DNA from: Actinomycetes bacterium | Lineage (GTDB): Bacteria; Actinomycetota; Acidimicrobiia; Acidimicrobiales; Ilumatobacteraceae | NCBI GenBank assembly: GCA_029782355.1 | Contig: JAKOUY010000016.1 | Span: forward strand, 787,174 to 851,173 | DNA length: 64,000 nucleotides | Direction of reading: 5' to 3' | Shown: positions 10,418 through 19,619 of the stretch, piece after piece | Numbering within the stretch: position 1 is the first letter of the stretch | How the letters are laid out: every line of letters begins with the position of its first letter | The notes under the pieces: generated by a model | The model's input: only the letters and a program-made list of their open reading frames with translations | What the model was told of the DNA's origin: nothing | Database searches by the model: none | Translations under genes and position numbers: made by a program

Positions 10418-11115
10418 GCACGGATCGGGGCGGCCCACCCAGCGCGGTCGAGCTTGCCGCACTGCTGGGCGAGGCGCTGCCGCCGGCGGCGTCGGTGCGG
10501 GACCCGCAGACCGATCTGGTGGCGGCCGTGCGCCGCCTGGTGGACGCCACGGTGGCGACGGCCGCCGACGACGAGGCCTGCGCCGAGGTGGCCGGCGCCG
10601 TGCGCGCCCTGGCCGAGCGGCTCGAGGCCGAGGTCCTCGATCTGCCACGCCTGGTCCGCCACCCGGGTGGACGGCTGGAGAACCTCTCCCAGGCCGGGTC
10701 CGGGCGGCTGAACCCGCGCGCCGCGCCCATCGAGTTCGCCCCGTACGACCCACCTCCGGGCGGGGCCGTCACGCCGGTCGAGGTCACCGCCACCTGCGTG
10801 CTCGGCGCGTCGGCCGGTGGGAGCCCCGGCCGGGCCCACGGTGGCGTCGTCGCCGCCCTGCTCGACGAGGTCCTCGGGGTGGCGGTGACCGCTGCCGGAG
10901 CCAGCGGCCTGACCGTGGCGCTCGACGTCCGGTTTCGAGCCGCCGTGCCGCTGGGCGCACCGCTCGATCTGCGCGCCCGCTGCACCACGGCGGCGGGGCG
11001 CACCTCCACGGCGACCGGCGAGCTCCTGGTGGGCGGTGCGGTGGCCGCCGAGGCCACGGCGGTGTTCGTCCGCAGCCGGCCGGGGCGGATCGACCGCGAC
11101 CCGCCGGTGTCGTAG
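10414..11115 (+). CDS. PaaI-type hotdog thioesterase
   Basis: A 233-residue protein. About 110 N-terminal residues are unassigned and helical looking; the C-terminal half holds the hotdog motif SPGRAHGGVVAALLDEVLG followed by LTVALDVRFRAAVPLGAPL, typical of PaaI/YigI-like acyl-CoA thioesterases. It probably releases CoA from an acyl or aryl thioester. The ATG at 10414 overlaps the sulfotransferase stop codon (ATGA); the open frame extends far upstream but only as a shadow of the previous genes. Confidence 0.83.
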   Translation: MSTDRGGPPSAVELAALLGEALPPAASVRDPQTDLVAAVRRLVDATVATAADDEACAEVAGAVRALAERLEAEVLDLPRLVRHPGGRLENLSQAGSGRLNPRAAPIEFAPYDPPPGGAVTPVEVTATCVLGASAGGSPGRAHGGVVAALLDEVLGVAVTAAGASGLTVALDVRFRAAVPLGAPLDLRARCTTAAGRTSTATGELLVGGAVAAEATAVFVRSRPGRIDRDPPVS

Positions 11116-11137
11116 CGTTGCCACCGGAGGAGTCGCG

Positions 11138-12169
11138 ATGGGACACGCACCACACTCGGTTGGGCCGACCGCGGTCCACCGGCCGATCGGCGACGACGAG
11201 CTGGCCGAGGCCGGCGCGCAGATCGGGGACCTGCTCGACGGGTTCGCCGAGGTCGTCGTCGGGCAACCGGCCATGCGCACCGCCTTGGTGGCCGCGCTCC
11301 TGGCCGGCGGTCACGTGCTCCTGGAGAGCGTGCCGGGCTTGGCCAAGACGACCGCCGCCTCGACCCTCGCCCATCTGGTCGACGGCTCCTTCGCCCGCAT
11401 CCAGTGCACACCCGACCTGCTGCCGAGCGACATCGTCGGGACGCAGGTCTACGACCCGGTGACGACCACGTTCTCCACCCGGCTGGGCCCGGTGCACGCC
11501 AACTTCGTGCTGCTCGACGAGATCAACCGGTCCAGTGCCAAGACCCAGAGCGCCATGTTGGAAGCGATGCAGGAGCGGCAGACCTCGATCGCCGGCGAGA
11601 TCCATCTGCTTCCCGAGCCGTTCATGGTCATGGCCACCCAGAACCCGATCGAGGAGGAAGGCACCTACCCGCTGGCCCAGTCGCAGATGGATCGCTTCCT
11701 GGTCCAGGAGATCGTCGCCTACCCCAGCGCGGTGGAGGAGGTGGCCATCCTGCAACGGATCGACACCGGTGTGATCGGCGCCCGTCCGAGCCTGCCCCGA
11801 CCGCGTCTCGACCTGCACCAGCTCGGCGGGCTGATCGACCTCTGTGCCCGGATCCATGTCGACGACTCGATCCGCCGGTACGCCGTCGACCTGGCCCAGG
11901 CAACCCGCCCGTCCACCGGGGCCCTGCCGGCCGGCCTGGCCGGCCTGGTCGAGGTGGGTGTCAGCCCCCGGGGCGCCATCGCCCTCCAGCAGGTCGCCCG
12001 AGCCCACGCGCTGATGTCCGGTCGTGGTCACGTCACGCCGGACGACGTGCGCGCCCTGGCCACGTCGGTCATGCGCCATCGGATCCGTCTCGGCTTCCAC
12101 GCCCTGGCCGACGACGTCCGCCCCGAGGCGGTGATCGAGGCCGTCGTCGCCCGGGTGCCCACGCCATGA
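11138..12169 (+). CDS. MoxR family AAA+ ATPase
   Basis: A 343-residue chaperone-like AAA+ ATPase: Walker A SVPGLAKTT (residues 64-72), Walker B FVLLDEIN (123-130), sensor 1 in FMVMATQNPIEEEGTYPL. MoxR proteins act with VWA-domain partners in metal insertion, complex assembly or envelope stress. It leads a six-gene set with DUF58, VWA and TPR genes, each overlapping the next. GGAGGAG at 11126-11132 sets the start; TAGCGT at 11113-11118 may be the -10 element of a very short leader. Confidence 0.93.
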   Translation: MGHAPHSVGPTAVHRPIGDDELAEAGAQIGDLLDGFAEVVVGQPAMRTALVAALLAGGHVLLESVPGLAKTTAASTLAHLVDGSFARIQCTPDLLPSDIVGTQVYDPVTTTFSTRLGPVHANFVLLDEINRSSAKTQSAMLEAMQERQTSIAGEIHLLPEPFMVMATQNPIEEEGTYPLAQSQMDRFLVQEIVAYPSAVEEVAILQRIDTGVIGARPSLPRPRLDLHQLGGLIDLCARIHVDDSIRRYAVDLAQATRPSTGALPAGLAGLVEVGVSPRGAIALQQVARAHALMSGRGHVTPDDVRALATSVMRHRIRLGFHALADDVRPEAVIEAVVARVPTP

Positions 12170-13101
12170 GCCGTGCACCTGGCGGTCCCGCTCCGGTGGC
12201 GCTGCTGACCCGAGTGCGTGTCCGCCGGGCACTGCACGTCCACCGCCGGGTCACCGGGCTGATCGAGGGGCACTACCGGTCGATCCATCGGGCGCGCAGC
12301 GTGGAGATCGACGACCTGCGCGAGTACGTGCCGGGTGACGACGTGCGTGACATCGACTGGAAGGCTTCGGCGCGCGGCCAGCACGTCCTGGTCCGCCGCC
12401 ACGAGGCCACTCGTCAGCACGACGTCGTCCTGGTGATCGACACGGGGCGGGCGATGGCCGGGTTGTCCGACGCCGAGTCGTCGAAGGCCGAGGTGGCCGT
12501 GCACGTCGCCGGGGAGATCGGTCAGCTGGCCACCGGCCACGGCGACCGGGTCGGTCTGATCGCCGGTCCGGTTGCCGGCGGGCCGCGGCATGGCGCCGGG
12601 CGGTTCCAGCACCTGCCCCCGGGCACCGGCGACGCCCACCTCGAACGGGTGCTGCGCACCGTCCACCGGGCCATCGAGCGCGGCGGGCCGCCGGCCGATC
12701 TGCCCGGGTTGCTGACCGCCGCGGCCAGGCGCCTGCGCCGCCGGGCGACGGTCGTGGTGGTCACCGACGAAGCTCCGCTGACCACCACCACGGTGGCCCT
12801 GCTGCGCTCCCTGCGGATCCGCCACGAGGTCCTGGTGTGCACCATCGGTGACGTTGTGATCACCGATCTGGCCGGTGGCACGCAGGTCGGTTCGGTGCGT
12901 CCCGCCGGCGAGCTGCCCGCCTACCTCCGCCACCGCGCCGATCTCGCCGACCAGCTCCGCCACCTGGCCGTCGATCGCCATCGGGCGCGGCGCGCCGAGC
13001 TGGCCCCGCTGCGGGTCGCCAGCACCACGGTGCGCGGCGTCGACGGCGTAGCCGCCGGCCTCGCCGAACTGCTGGCGGCACACCGGCATGTGGGCAGCTG
13101 A
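12166..13101 (+). CDS. DUF58 domain protein (MoxR-associated)
   Basis: A 311-residue protein with the DUF58 hallmark REYVPGDDVRDIDW at residues 52-65, followed by a degenerate VWA-like fold (VVLVIDTGRAM, then VVVVTDEAPL). DUF58 proteins are the usual direct partners of MoxR. The start overlaps the moxR stop as ATGA. No signal peptide or membrane segment is evident, so it is probably cytoplasmic at the membrane face. Confidence 0.9.
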   Translation: MSRAPGGPAPVALLTRVRVRRALHVHRRVTGLIEGHYRSIHRARSVEIDDLREYVPGDDVRDIDWKASARGQHVLVRRHEATRQHDVVLVIDTGRAMAGLSDAESSKAEVAVHVAGEIGQLATGHGDRVGLIAGPVAGGPRHGAGRFQHLPPGTGDAHLERVLRTVHRAIERGGPPADLPGLLTAAARRLRRRATVVVVTDEAPLTTTTVALLRSLRIRHEVLVCTIGDVVITDLAGGTQVGSVRPAGELPAYLRHRADLADQLRHLAVDRHRARRAELAPLRVASTTVRGVDGVAAGLAELLAAHRHVGS

Positions 13102-13552
13102 ACAGCCCTACCCGCCGGTCGGCTACCCCGGGTGGTGGTGGCTGGTCGGCGTCCTCGCCATGGGGGGCGCGGTGGTCGCCGCCCTCGCCGCCTGGAGACG
13201 CCCGCGCCCGGTCGACGCCGCGGGGCGCGGCCGCGCCGAGGTCGAGGCCGCCCGGCGGACCTGCCTCGCCGCCCTCGACGAACTGGACGAGGAGTGCCGG
13301 GTGCGCCGGGTGAGCGAGCACGATCTGCACCACCGGCTCAGCGCGGTGGTGCGGGCGTTCGTCGCCGAGAGCACCGGCATCGACGCCCTGGCGATGACGC
13401 CCGGCGACCTGCGCGGGCACGGGCAGGACCGCGCCGCCGAGATCGTCGCCCGCTGCTGGGACCCGCAGTTCGCCGAGCGCACCGATCATCGCCCCGGAGG
13501 TGCCGATGCCGTCGCCGCGGCCCGGACCCTGGTCGCCGGATGGCAGGCATGA
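13088..13552 (+). CDS. small single-pass membrane protein of the MoxR/VWA operon
   Basis: A 154-residue protein with one N-terminal transmembrane segment (about 15-36: GWWWLVGVLAMGGAVVAAL) and a charged cytoplasmic tail with a helical DELDEECRVRRVSEHDLHHRL stretch. Position and size match the DUF4381-like member of Bat operons, though the similarity is weak by eye. It overlaps the DUF58 gene by 14 nt and the first VWA gene by 4 nt. Confidence 0.72.
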   Translation: MWAAEQPYPPVGYPGWWWLVGVLAMGGAVVAALAAWRRPRPVDAAGRGRAEVEAARRTCLAALDELDEECRVRRVSEHDLHHRLSAVVRAFVAESTGIDALAMTPGDLRGHGQDRAAEIVARCWDPQFAERTDHRPGGADAVAAARTLVAGWQA

Positions 13553-14550
13553 TCGTCGCCCTCGACGCGCTCGTGGCCGTCGAGGTCCGCTGGCCGGCGG
13601 CCGGCATGCTGGCCATCGCGGTGGTTGCCGGGGTGGTGGTGGCGGCGCTGCGTCACCACCGCTGGCGCAGCGCCGCGGCCGGGCGGGTGGTCGCCAACCT
13701 CGACCTGGCCTGGCAGAGCACCGCGCTGCGGCGGGCGCACCGGCGGTACACGAGCTGGGTGGTGGTCGAGCTGGTGGCGGTGCTGGTCGGGTTGGCGGGC
13801 GCCACGCTGCTCGCCATGCGCCCGGTGTCGGCCCGCGTCGTGGTCGGCTCGACCGCGGCGCGCGATGTCGTCCTGTGCCTCGACGTGTCCGGGTCGATGA
13901 CCCGCCTCGACGGCCAGCTGCTCGAGCAGTTCGCCGAGCTCGCCGGTCAGCTCGACGGCACCCGGATCGCCCTGACCATCTGGGACAACTCGGCGATCAC
14001 GGTGTTCCCACTGACCGACGACGCCGGCTTCGTCGCCGATCAGCTGCGGGCAACCGCCGACGCCTTCCGCCGCCGCGACCTGGCGCTGTTCAAGGGCACC
14101 TACAGCGGGGCCGACGGGACCTCGCTGGTGGGCGACGGGCTGGTCTCGTGCCTCGAACGGTTCGATCGGCGCGATGCCCGCCGTGCCCGCTCGATCGTGC
14201 TGGCCACCGACAACCAGGTGGCCGGCAAACCGCAGTTCAGCCTGGCGGCCGCCACCGCGCAGCTGACCGCCCTGCACGTCCGCCTGTTCGCCGTGGCACC
14301 CGACACCGGAACCACGACGGCGCCACTCGCCCAACTGCGCGCCGCGGCCGGCAACGCAGGCGGGTCCTACTACCCGGTCGGCCAAGCCGGAGCCTCGCCC
14401 GGCCTGGCCCGCCAGATCCTGGCCGACCACGGCACGCCCACCCGCCAGCCGGCCCAGCTGGCCCGGCACGACGCGCCGCGACCATGGCTGATCCTCGCCG
14501 GGGTCGCCTGGCTGCTGGCCGGACTGGCCGCCCTGGTGGTCCGGCGATGA
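13549..14550 (+). CDS. membrane VWA-domain protein (BatA-like)
   Basis: A 333-residue protein with two N-terminal membrane segments (about 10-34 and 70-90), a VWA domain with an intact MIDAS start (DVSGSM, residues 112-117) and a C-terminal membrane helix ending in ALVVRR. This is the BatA topology with the VWA domain outside. Bat operons have been tied to aerotolerance and envelope stress, but function varies. The ATG overlaps the previous stop (ATGA). Confidence 0.88.
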   Translation: MIVALDALVAVEVRWPAAGMLAIAVVAGVVVAALRHHRWRSAAAGRVVANLDLAWQSTALRRAHRRYTSWVVVELVAVLVGLAGATLLAMRPVSARVVVGSTAARDVVLCLDVSGSMTRLDGQLLEQFAELAGQLDGTRIALTIWDNSAITVFPLTDDAGFVADQLRATADAFRRRDLALFKGTYSGADGTSLVGDGLVSCLERFDRRDARRARSIVLATDNQVAGKPQFSLAAATAQLTALHVRLFAVAPDTGTTTAPLAQLRAAAGNAGGSYYPVGQAGASPGLARQILADHGTPTRQPAQLARHDAPRPWLILAGVAWLLAGLAALVVRR

Positions 14551-15542
14551 GCCTCCACCCGGTGATCGGCTGGTGGGTGCTCGGCGCGTTCGTCGTGGCC
14601 CTCGCCGCCCTGGCCGTCGGATGGCAGCGCCGCGGCTCGTCGGCGCCCGCCCGCCGGTGGTGGATCGCCGGCGGCCTGGCACTCGCCGCCGCGGCGGCGG
14701 ATCCGCAGGTCGGTCACACGACCGTGGCTCGGCTGACCACCGACACCGACGTGCTGTTCGTGGTCGACACCACGGGCAGCATGGGGGCGCTCGACTACGC
14801 CGGCGGCCGACCGCGCCTCGATGGCGTGCGTGCCGACATCGCCGACCTCGTCGGCCGGTACGCCGGGGCCCGCTTCGGGGTGATCACCTTCGATTCGGTG
14901 GCCACCCAGGCCGTTCCGTTCACCCGCGACGCCGGCGCGGTCGCAGCCCTGCTCGATGTGCTCGAGCAAGAGCCGACCCGCTTCGCTCGCGGCAGCCGCC
15001 TGGACCTGCCGGTGCTCGCGATCCGCAACGCCACCGCCCGAGCCGGTGCCGCGCCCGGTCACCGCCGACTCGTGCTGTTCGTGTTCACCGACGGCGAGCA
15101 GACCGCCGCTGCAGTGGGCACGCCGTACCGCTCGCTGCGCGGGCTGACCGACGGCGGCGCGGTCCTGGGATATGGCACCGCCGCCGGCGCGCCGATGCAC
15201 GACAACCCGTCCGGCGATCTGACCCCCAGCACCGCGCTGATCATCGATCCGGCCACCGCCCGCCCGGCCGTGTCCCACGCCGACCAGACGGCCGTGCAGC
15301 GCATGGCCACGGATGCCGGACTGGTCGCCGTCTGGCGCACCGCGCCGGGCTCGCTCGACGCCGTCGCCGGCCAGGTCGACCGGCAGGTCCGTGCCGGGCG
15401 GGGGACCAGCACCACCGGCCGACCCGTCGGCTGGATGCTGATGGCCGTGGTCCTCGTCGCCGGCGCGGTGCTGGCCGGCGGCACCGTGGGCGGCTTGATC
15501 GACGCAGCCCGGTTGGCGCGCGCCGGGCGGCGCAGCCGATGA
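14547..15542 (+). CDS. membrane VWA-domain protein (BatB-like)
   Basis: A 331-residue paralogue of the preceding protein: membrane segments at about 8-26 and 39-52, VWA domain, C-terminal helix near 300-320. Its MIDAS motif is DTTGSM (residues 74-79), with Thr replacing the first Ser of the usual DxSxS, a tolerated but less common form. It overlaps its neighbours by 4 nt on both sides. Confidence 0.86.
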   Translation: MSLHPVIGWWVLGAFVVALAALAVGWQRRGSSAPARRWWIAGGLALAAAAADPQVGHTTVARLTTDTDVLFVVDTTGSMGALDYAGGRPRLDGVRADIADLVGRYAGARFGVITFDSVATQAVPFTRDAGAVAALLDVLEQEPTRFARGSRLDLPVLAIRNATARAGAAPGHRRLVLFVFTDGEQTAAAVGTPYRSLRGLTDGGAVLGYGTAAGAPMHDNPSGDLTPSTALIIDPATARPAVSHADQTAVQRMATDAGLVAVWRTAPGSLDAVAGQVDRQVRAGRGTSTTGRPVGWMLMAVVLVAGAVLAGGTVGGLIDAARLARAGRRSR

Positions 15543-16222
15543 ACGGGCCCACGTCAGCGACTCGCCAACGCCGGCGGGCCCGTCCCGTGCCCTTGGTGGT
15601 CGCCGTGGTCCTCGCCGCCGTCGCTGTCAAGGTGTTGACGATGATGTGGTGGTCGGCCTCGGCCGGGCGCGACTACCGAGCCGGCAACGCCGCCGCCGCC
15701 GTATCCGGCTACGGCCGGCTGCTCCCGGTCAACGTCGTCGATCGGTGGATCGCGTTCAACGACCGCGGGGTCGCCCGCTTCGCCACCGGCGACGTGCGCG
15801 GTGCGGCCAGCGACTTCGCCGACGCCCTTGCACTGGCGCCGGAGCGGTGCGATGTGCGCGTCAACCTCGTGATCACCCTCGAGGCCGAGGGCGACGCGGC
15901 CACGGCGGCGGCCAATCCGGCCGAGGCCACCCGGTTGTACCAAGCCGCCCGGGCAGCCAGTGCCGGCGGCTCCTGCACCGGCGGCTCGCCCGCCGCCCGC
16001 CTCGGTGCGGCCGCGGCGCGCCTCGCCGCCAAGCTCGACCAGCTGGCCGCGGGTGCCGGCGCGGCGCCCACCACGACCACGATCCCCGGCCGCCCGCCGC
16101 CCCCGCCGCCCGACGTCGCCCAGCACAACGTCGACGCCAAGAACCGGCGCGGTGAGCAACGCCGGCGCGACCTCTCCGGCACGGAGGTTCCCCCCGGCGC
16201 GACCACGCCTCCCCGGTGGTGA
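15539..16222 (+). CDS. membrane-anchored TPR-like protein (BatE/BatC-like)
   Basis: A 227-residue protein with an N-terminal anchor (about 17-38), a tetratricopeptide-like region (FNDRGVARFATGDVRGAASDFADALALAPE) and a Pro/Thr-rich tail. It sits last in the MoxR operon, where a TPR protein is usual and probably serves as scaffold for the VWA complex. ATG 15539 overlaps the previous stop. Confidence 0.78.
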   Translation: MNGPTSATRQRRRARPVPLVVAVVLAAVAVKVLTMMWWSASAGRDYRAGNAAAAVSGYGRLLPVNVVDRWIAFNDRGVARFATGDVRGAASDFADALALAPERCDVRVNLVITLEAEGDAATAAANPAEATRLYQAARAASAGGSCTGGSPAARLGAAAARLAAKLDQLAAGAGAAPTTTTIPGRPPPPPPDVAQHNVDAKNRRGEQRRRDLSGTEVPPGATTPPRW

Positions 16223-16254
16223 GCGGCGGGCCGGGATTTGCCGGGGGCTCGGGG

Positions 16255-16309
16255 ATAGGTTGGAGCGCAGGACTGTCAGCGTGGACGGTTCACATCGACA
16301 AAGGGGATA
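16255..16309 (+). promoter_or_regulatory. probable korAB promoter and ribosome site
   Basis: In the 93-bp gap before korA, TAGGTT at 16256-16261 fits a -10 hexamer, with a leader of about 48 nt and AAAGGGGAT (about 16299-16307) upstream of ATG 16316. Unlike many genes here, korA therefore seems to have a leader and Shine-Dalgarno site. I could not assign a -35 box. Confidence 0.4.
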
Positions 16310-16315
16310 GCAACG

Positions 16316-18187
16316 ATGACCGACACGGTCACCCAGCGCACCAGGCGGGAAGCGGAGACCATCTCCCGGGTCGTGGTGCGCTTCGCCGGTGACTCCGGCG
16401 ACGGGATGCAGCTCACCGGCGACCGGTTCACCTCGGCCAGCGCCATCTTCGGCAACGACCTGATGACCTTCCCAGACTACCCGGCCGAGATCCGCGCCCC
16501 AGCGGGCACGGTCAACGGCGTGTCCAGCTTCCAGGTGCACATCAGCGACCACGACATCACCACGCCGGGCGACGCCCCCAGCGTGCTGGTGGCGATGAAT
16601 GCCGCGGCGCTCAAGGCCGACCTGAACCGGCTGGAGCCGCACGGCCTGCTCATCGTCAACAGCGACAGCTTCGAGGCCCGCGACCTGGAGAAGGCCGGGT
16701 ACACCAGCAACCCCCTGGAGGACGGCTCGCTGGACGGGTACCGGCTGGTGCAGATCCCGATGACCTCGCTGACCCAGGGCGCCGCCGAACCCCTCGGCGT
16801 CAAGCCGCGCGACGCCGAACGGTCGAAGAACTTCTTCGCCCTCGGGCTGATCTCGTGGCTGTACTCGCGGCCCACCGACCCGACCCTCGAGTGGATCGAC
16901 AAGCGGTTCAAGGATCTGGTCAAGGAGTCCAACCGGGCGGCGTTCCTCGCCGGCTACAACTTCGCCGAGACCACCGAGCTGTTCGAGCACCCCTACCAGG
17001 TGGCGCCGGCGCACATGCCGCCCGGCGAGTACACCAACATCAGCGGCAACGTCGCCCTGGCGTGGGGCATCGTCGCTGCCGGTCAGCTGGCCAAGCTGCC
17101 GGTGTTCCTCGGGTCGTATCCGATCACCCCGGCCAGCGACATCCTCCACGAGCTGTCCAAGCACAAGCACTTCGGTGTGCGCACCCTGCAGGCCGAGGAC
17201 GAGATCGCCGCCGCGGGCATGGCGCTCGGCGCGGCGTTCGCCGGGCACCTCGGCGTCACCACCACCAGCGGCCCCGGCGTGGCGCTGAAGAGCGAGACCA
17301 TCAGCCTGGCCGTGTCGCTGGAGCTGCCGCTGCTGGTGGTCGACATCCAGCGCGGCGGCCCGTCCACCGGTCTGCCCACCAAGACCGAGGCCGCCGACCT
17401 GAACATCGCCATGTTCGGCCGCCACGGCGAAGCGCCGTTGCCCATCGTGGCCGCGTCCAGCCCCGCCGACTGCTTCCAGGCGGTCATCGAGGCCGCCCGC
17501 ATCGCCCTCAAGTACCGCACCCCGGTGATCTTCCTCTCCGACGGCTACATCGCCAACGGAGCCGAGCCGTGGAAGCTGCCCGACCTCGACTCGCTGCCGG
17601 ACATCTCCGTCCCCTTCCAGACCGAGTTCAACCACCAGGCCGCCGACGGGACGATGGAGTACTGGCCGTACCTGCGCGATCCGGAGACGCTGGCCCGCCC
17701 GTGGGCCATTCCGGGCACCCCGGGCCTGATGCACCGCATCGGCGGGATCGAGAAACAGGACGGCACCGGCAACATCAGCTACGCGCCCGACAACCACGAG
17801 AAGATGGTCCACCTGCGTGCCGACAAGGTGCGGGCCATCCAGGCCGACATCCCGCCCGTCGAGGTGCGTGGCGATCAGGACGCCGACCTCTGCATCCTCG
17901 GCTGGGGCTCCACCTGGGCGGCCATCGACGCCGCCGTCCAGCAGGCCGGCCGGGAGGGTCGCCCGGTCGCCTGGGTCCATCTGACGCACCTCAACCCGCT
18001 GCCCGCCGACCTGGGCGACGTCCTCCGCCGCTTCCGGACCGTGCTGGTGCCCGAGCTGAACATGGGCCAGCTGTGCCGCATCGTTCGGGCCGAGTACCTG
18101 ATCGACGCCGTGTCGATCAGCAAGGTCCAGGGCCTGCCGTTCAGCGCCAACGAACTCCTCGCCAAGATCCGGGAGCACCACTCATGA
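16316..18187 (+). CDS. korA: 2-oxoacid:ferredoxin oxidoreductase, alpha (gamma-alpha fusion) subunit
   Basis: A 623-residue fused gamma/alpha subunit of a CoA- and ferredoxin-dependent 2-oxoacid oxidoreductase, most like mycobacterial KorA (2-oxoglutarate). The gamma domain opens with VVRFAGDSGDGMQLTG (about 20-35); the pyrimidine-binding alpha domain has GSYPITPASDILHEL (about 263-277). With KorB it decarboxylates 2-oxoglutarate to succinyl-CoA and reduces ferredoxin, so it can replace the 2-oxoglutarate dehydrogenase complex or run reductively. Substrate choice is inferred from family resemblance. Confidence 0.9.
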   Translation: MTDTVTQRTRREAETISRVVVRFAGDSGDGMQLTGDRFTSASAIFGNDLMTFPDYPAEIRAPAGTVNGVSSFQVHISDHDITTPGDAPSVLVAMNAAALKADLNRLEPHGLLIVNSDSFEARDLEKAGYTSNPLEDGSLDGYRLVQIPMTSLTQGAAEPLGVKPRDAERSKNFFALGLISWLYSRPTDPTLEWIDKRFKDLVKESNRAAFLAGYNFAETTELFEHPYQVAPAHMPPGEYTNISGNVALAWGIVAAGQLAKLPVFLGSYPITPASDILHELSKHKHFGVRTLQAEDEIAAAGMALGAAFAGHLGVTTTSGPGVALKSETISLAVSLELPLLVVDIQRGGPSTGLPTKTEAADLNIAMFGRHGEAPLPIVAASSPADCFQAVIEAARIALKYRTPVIFLSDGYIANGAEPWKLPDLDSLPDISVPFQTEFNHQAADGTMEYWPYLRDPETLARPWAIPGTPGLMHRIGGIEKQDGTGNISYAPDNHEKMVHLRADKVRAIQADIPPVEVRGDQDADLCILGWGSTWAAIDAAVQQAGREGRPVAWVHLTHLNPLPADLGDVLRRFRTVLVPELNMGQLCRIVRAEYLIDAVSISKVQGLPFSANELLAKIREHHS

Positions 18188-19209
18188 ACACGCCCGTCGC
18201 CCTCACCACCAAGAAGGACTGGATGAGCGACCAGGAGGTGCGCTGGTGCCCCGGTTGCGGGGACTACGGCATCCTCCAGGCCGTCCAGCAACTGATGCCG
18301 GACGTGGGCGTCTCCCCGGAGAACACGGTGTTCATCTCCGGCATCGGCTGCTCCAGCCGGTTCCCGTACTACATGAACACCTACGGCATGCACTCGATCC
18401 ACGGCCGGGCGCCGGCCATCGCCACCGGGGTCGCCGTGGCCCGCCCGGACCTCGACGTGTGGGTGGTCACCGGCGACGGTGACGCCCTGTCGATCGGCGG
18501 CAACCACTTCATCCACGCCCTGCGCCGCAACGTCAACCTCACCATCCTGCTGTTCAACAACCGGATCTACGGCTTGACCAAGGGCCAGTACTCGCCCACG
18601 TCGGAGGCCGGCAAGGTGACCAAGTCGACGCCGTTCGGCTCGCTCGATCACCCGTTCAACCCGCTGTCGGTGGCCCTCGGCGCCGAGGCCAGCTTCGTCG
18701 CCCGCACCCACGACCTCGACCGCAAGCACATGATGGAGATCTTCCGCGCCGCCCACGACCATCGCGGCGCCTCGTTCGTCGAGATCTACCAGAACTGCAA
18801 CGTGTTCAACGACGCGGCCTTCGAGGAGGTCACCGGGCGCAAGGTGCGCGAGGAGATGATGATCGACCTCAAGCACGGCCAACCGATCCGCTTCGGCGCC
18901 GACGGCCACAAGGGTGTGGTCATGGGGACCGACGGGCAGTTGCGGATCGTCAACGTGGCCGACGTCGGCGAGGACGCCATCCTCGTCCATGACGCCCACC
19001 GCGAGGACCCCGGTCTGGCCATGGCCCTGGCCCGCCTGTCGCACAGCGACCACGAGTCGACGCCGTTCGGGATCTTCCGCTCGATCGAGCGTCCCGACTA
19101 CGGCACGATGGTCGGCGCCCAGCTGGCCCAGGTCTTCCAGCAGAAGGGACCGGGCGACCTCGGCGCCCTGCTGCGCAGCAACGGCACCTGGACCGTCGCG
19201 GCCAACTGA
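18184..19209 (+). CDS. korB: 2-oxoacid:ferredoxin oxidoreductase, beta subunit
   Basis: A 341-residue thiamine diphosphate-binding subunit. The TPP/Mg motif is GDGDALSIGGNH (about 97-108). Four cysteines expected to hold the single 4Fe-4S cluster are present: Cys22 and Cys25 (WCPGCGDYG), Cys56 (GIGCSSR) and Cys205 (QNCNVF). ATG 18184 overlaps the korA stop codon (ATGA), ensuring paired synthesis. No ferredoxin gene is adjacent. Confidence 0.92.
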   Translation: MNTPVALTTKKDWMSDQEVRWCPGCGDYGILQAVQQLMPDVGVSPENTVFISGIGCSSRFPYYMNTYGMHSIHGRAPAIATGVAVARPDLDVWVVTGDGDALSIGGNHFIHALRRNVNLTILLFNNRIYGLTKGQYSPTSEAGKVTKSTPFGSLDHPFNPLSVALGAEASFVARTHDLDRKHMMEIFRAAHDHRGASFVEIYQNCNVFNDAAFEEVTGRKVREEMMIDLKHGQPIRFGADGHKGVVMGTDGQLRIVNVADVGEDAILVHDAHREDPGLAMALARLSHSDHESTPFGIFRSIERPDYGTMVGAQLAQVFQQKGPGDLGALLRSNGTWTVAAN

Positions 19210-19305
19210 CCCCCGGGCCAGGGCGAGTCCCGGCCCACCCGACCGGCTGGCGACCACACCCGCCCCGACCGCCCGCCCCCGCCCCCCTTCTTGACCCCCC
19301 ACGAG

Positions 19306-19353
19306 CCCATGGGCGCGGGAAGTTGCAGATGTGGGCGTTTCCGCGCCCATGGG
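19306..19353 (+). repeat. dispersed palindromic repeat, family 1, copy A
   Basis: 48-bp element with 16-nt arms (CCCATGGGCGCGGGAA and TTTCCGCGCCCATGGG, one mismatch) around a 16-nt centre. Nearly identical to copy B at 19558, including the centre GTTGCAGATGTG. Confidence 0.85.
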
Positions 19354-19557
19354 GCCGGGGTGGGTCAAGTCCGCAGCCGGCGAGTCCTCGGCGCCTGCGA
19401 CTCCACCCGCACCCCGCCATCCCGCACCCCCCAGCCGCACCCCCCAGCCGCATCCCGCCACCCGCACCCGGCCACCCGCACCCGGCCACCCGCACCCGGC
19501 CACACGCACCCGGCGGCCCGCACCCCGCCACCTGACCCCTACTTGACGCCCCGCGAG

Positions 19558-19605
19558 CCCATGGGCGCGGGAAGTTGCAGATGTGCACGTTTCCGCGCCC
19601 ATGGG
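19558..19605 (+). repeat. dispersed palindromic repeat, family 1, copy B
   Basis: Same arms and nearly the same centre as copy A; the flanks also match (TTGAC followed by CCCC and GCGAG or ACGAG), so the duplicated unit is larger than the hairpin itself. Confidence 0.85.
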
Positions 19606-19619
19606 AGGGGGATTGGTCG

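Larger units (their letters stand above)
19210..19619. other. 410-bp convergent gap with two palindromic repeats and tandem C-rich repeats
   Basis: Lies between the convergent korB and acyltransferase genes. It holds two copies of the CCCATGGGCGCG hairpin family (19306-19353 and 19558-19605) and, between them, a CCCGCAC/CGGCCAC tandem C-rich stretch (about 19390-19535). I see no convincing gene. The hairpins may also act as transcription stops for both genes. Confidence 0.7.
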